Below are positions 5,540 to 7,127 of a DNA stretch of 7,127 nt, one piece after another. The notes beneath the pieces were generated by a model. It made no database searches, was not told the DNA's origin, and saw only the letters and a program-made list of their open reading frames with translations. Location: assembly GCA_910588925.1 (NCBI GenBank), contig CAJURV010000088.1, positions 1 through 7,127 of the forward strand. Direction: 5' to 3'. The position numbers were made by a program, and so were the translations under genes. Numbering within the stretch: position 1 is the first letter of the stretch; each line of letters opens with the position of its first letter. This DNA is from an uncultured Rikenellaceae bacterium (GTDB lineage: Bacteria; Bacteroidota; Bacteroidia; Bacteroidales; Rikenellaceae).

Positions 5540-6997
5540 TCACAACAGCGGCGATAGCAACCGAGCCAAAGCCTCGTAGAACCGATGGCGGGCGGGACGT
5601 GCTTTCCAGTCGGCGGGGCGTATAAGGGTGGCCTGTTCGAGATCGGCCAGGAAACGGTTCTCCAGTTCGATGGTTTTTTGCCTGTCGTATATGAGTGCAC
5701 TCACTTCGAAGTTATCTTCAAAACTGCGTATATCCATATTGGCGCTACCTATGGAGCTCAGATTGGAATCTATCATAAGTAACTTGGAGTGGTTGAAACC
5801 GCCGTAATACAGATATACCTTTACACCGGCCTCCATAAGTTCCGTTATATATGATCGTGTGGCCCAATATACGGTCTTGGAGTCGGAACGGAACGGCAAC
5901 ATTAGGCGCACATCGACACCGCCGAGCGAGGCGACCTTGATGGCGGTCAAAAGGGCTTCGTTTGGAAGGAAATAGGGCGTGGAGATATAAATATGGTTAC
6001 TGGCTTTGGTGATGGCGCTGAAATAACCTTGCATAATGGAGGCCCAGTCGCTATCGGGACCGGAGGAGGCTATCTGCACGGCCACGCCGTCTTTGGGCTC
6101 GGTCTTGGCAAAATACAGAGCTTCATCGAGTTGTACGTGATGTACGAAATACCAGTCGGTAATAAAGATTGCCTGCAGGGTGTGCGATGCCTTACCCTCG
6201 ATGCGCAGATGAGTGTCGCGCCAGTCGCCGAGCTTGGAGGTGCCGGTTACATAACGGTCGGCGACATTGAGTCCGCCGGTGAACGATATTGCGCCGTCTA
6301 TCACCACTATTTTACGATGGTTCCGATAGTTTATCTTGCTGGTGAAATGCGGAAACACCACAGGCATAAACTCTTCCACCTCTACTCCCGACCGTTTCAG
6401 ACGCTCGATATATCGGCGCGGTAATGAAAAACAACCGACAGAGTCGTATATGACACGCACTTCCACACCCTCCGAGGCTTTTTGGCACAGTAGGTCGGCC
6501 AGAGCGCGTCCGAGGGAGTCGTCGCTGATTATATAGTACTCCAAATGTATTGATTTTCTGGCGGCGGCAATGTCGGTGAATATAGCCTCGAATGTTTCGC
6601 GACCGTCGTTGAGTATGCGTATGTCGTTATTATAAGTGACAGGGGCACGGCCGGCGTTTAGCAACAGGGTAACCACATCACGGTTTACGGCTATCTCCGG
6701 ACGATTGTCGGCAAACGGACTATTGACAGAATAGAGCTGACGTGTGATGATAGTGTCGATATGATCCGAATTGAACCGACACTTTTCCCGGAATATCTTA
6801 CGCTTACGGAAATTCTGTCCGAACATCAGGTAGAGGAATATGCCGGCTATGGGTAACATGATTATCACTACCACCCACGACAGGGTTTTGACCGGATCGC
6901 GTTTGTCGACGACGAGCGTTATGACCGTCACCGCTATTATCAACACATATAGTGCGGAGATGCTCTCAAAAACAATATCGAACGTGTCTGTAGACAT
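5540..6997 (-). CDS. cls: Cardiolipin synthase (phospholipase D family)
   Basis: The 485-residue inner-membrane enzyme is expected to join two phosphatidylglycerol molecules into cardiolipin and glycerol. Two N-terminal membrane segments (about 14-30 and 38-59), separated by a short DKRDPVKTLSW turn, are followed by basic residues RKRK (64-67), as in bacterial Cls. Two HKD catalytic motifs are intact: His227, Lys229, Asp234 followed by GG at 241-242, and His403, Lys405, Asp410 followed by IGSANMD. The spacing and length fit ClsA-type enzymes. The membrane segments distinguish it from soluble phospholipase D proteins, though use of phosphatidylethanolamine as co-substrate cannot be excluded. 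The ATG at 6997 is supported by a promoter box about 24 bp upstream. It reads toward lptB across a 396-bp spacer and is probably a single-gene unit. Confidence 0.94.
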   Translation of the reverse strand: MSTDTFDIVFESISALYVLIIAVTVITLVVDKRDPVKTLSWVVVIIMLPIAGIFLYLMFGQNFRKRKIFREKCRFNSDHIDTIITRQLYSVNSPFADNRPEIAVNRDVVTLLLNAGRAPVTYNNDIRILNDGRETFEAIFTDIAAARKSIHLEYYIISDDSLGRALADLLCQKASEGVEVRVIYDSVGCFSLPRRYIERLKRSGVEVEEFMPVVFPHFTSKINYRNHRKIVVIDGAISFTGGLNVADRYVTGTSKLGDWRDTHLRIEGKASHTLQAIFITDWYFVHHVQLDEALYFAKTEPKDGVAVQIASSGPDSDWASIMQGYFSAITKASNHIYISTPYFLPNEALLTAIKVASLGGVDVRLMLPFRSDSKTVYWATRSYITELMEAGVKVYLYYGGFNHSKLLMIDSNLSSIGSANMDIRSFEDNFEVSALIYDRQKTIELENRFLADLEQATLIRPADWKARPARHRFYEALARLLSPLL

Positions 6998-7020
6998 ATG
7001 ACAAGTTGTTTTCTATCCGG

Positions 7021-7052
7021 CTAATATATTATTTTTAACTGATATATACAAG
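7021..7052 (-). promoter_or_regulatory. Promoter of cls
   Basis: On the minus strand CTTG (7049-7052), a spacer of exactly 20 bp, and TATATTAG (7021-7028) match the Bacteroidetes consensus TTTG/TAnnTTTG with one mismatch in each box. The expected start gives a leader of about 17-20 nt before the cls ATG. Confidence 0.5.
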
Positions 7053-7072
7053 TTTATGGGGGATTATTCCTC

Positions 7073-7127
7073 CGGTGCAGACTCAACAAGCAAGTGCAAA
7101 ATTATGATAATAACTCAAAGAATATCT
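7073..7127. repeat. Right copy of exact 55-bp inverted terminal repeat
   Basis: Exact reverse complement of 1-55. Read outward (+ strand) it contains an ATG at 7104-7106 that stays open for eight codons to the window end, which could be the start of a gene in the flanking repeat, but this is too short to support a call. It lies only 20 bp beyond the -33 box of the cls promoter, so cls is the gene nearest to the repeat on this side. Confidence 0.9.

Noticed and set aside
5993..6424. 143-residue open frame on the + strand
   Set aside because: Antisense to the HKD region of cls, with no domain or promoter of its own.
1..7127. The whole window as a transposon or phage-like element with terminal inverted repeats
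   Set aside because: No transposase, integrase or passenger gene is present; the interior is housekeeping genes, and the exact 55-bp length fits an assembly-graph overlap.

Overview
The window looks like chromosomal DNA of a Bacteroidetes bacterium, probably Bacteroidales. The signs are perfect or near-perfect Bacteroidetes sigma-factor boxes (TAnnTTTG, in one case with TTTG 20 bp upstream) in front of most transcription units, start codons without a clear Shine-Dalgarno sequence, a short 191-residue adenylate kinase, and an AMP-binding acyl-CoA synthetase of the type common in this phylum. The protein-coding content is ordinary housekeeping and envelope metabolism. No transposase, phage, defence or CRISPR gene is visible.

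Layout. Positions 1-55 and 7073-7127 are exact inverted copies of each other. Positions 56-303 hold a palindrome, a strong promoter, an ATG-free stretch of about 185 nt that can fold and contains a C10 tract, and a perfect 10-bp intrinsic terminator; together these look like an unannotated small RNA gene. A promoter with an operator-like inverted repeat precedes a 566-residue acyl-CoA synthetase on the + strand (442-2142). About 500 bp without a recognisable gene separates it from a convergent minus-strand block, read right to left: a cardiolipin synthase (5540-6997), a 396-bp spacer with REP-like hairpins, lptB (4421-5143), thiL (3323-4339) and adk (2710-3285), ending in a terminator at 2645-2679.

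How the genes relate. The synthetase activates fatty acids, cardiolipin synthase makes anionic inner-membrane phospholipid, and LptB is the ATPase that powers lipopolysaccharide export, so three of five proteins serve the envelope. ThiL completes thiamine diphosphate and Adk balances adenine nucleotides. thiL and adk are 37 nt apart and probably co-transcribed. lptB, thiL and cls each have a promoter of their own, so the grouping is loose.

Most worth a second look: the promoter-to-terminator RNA unit with its C-rich segment, and the exact 55-bp inverted ends. That length is an odd number equal to a common assembler k-mer, so the ends most likely mark where the contig enters a longer repeat present in inverted orientation on both sides, rather than the tips of a transposon. 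No clearly new multi-gene system is visible.
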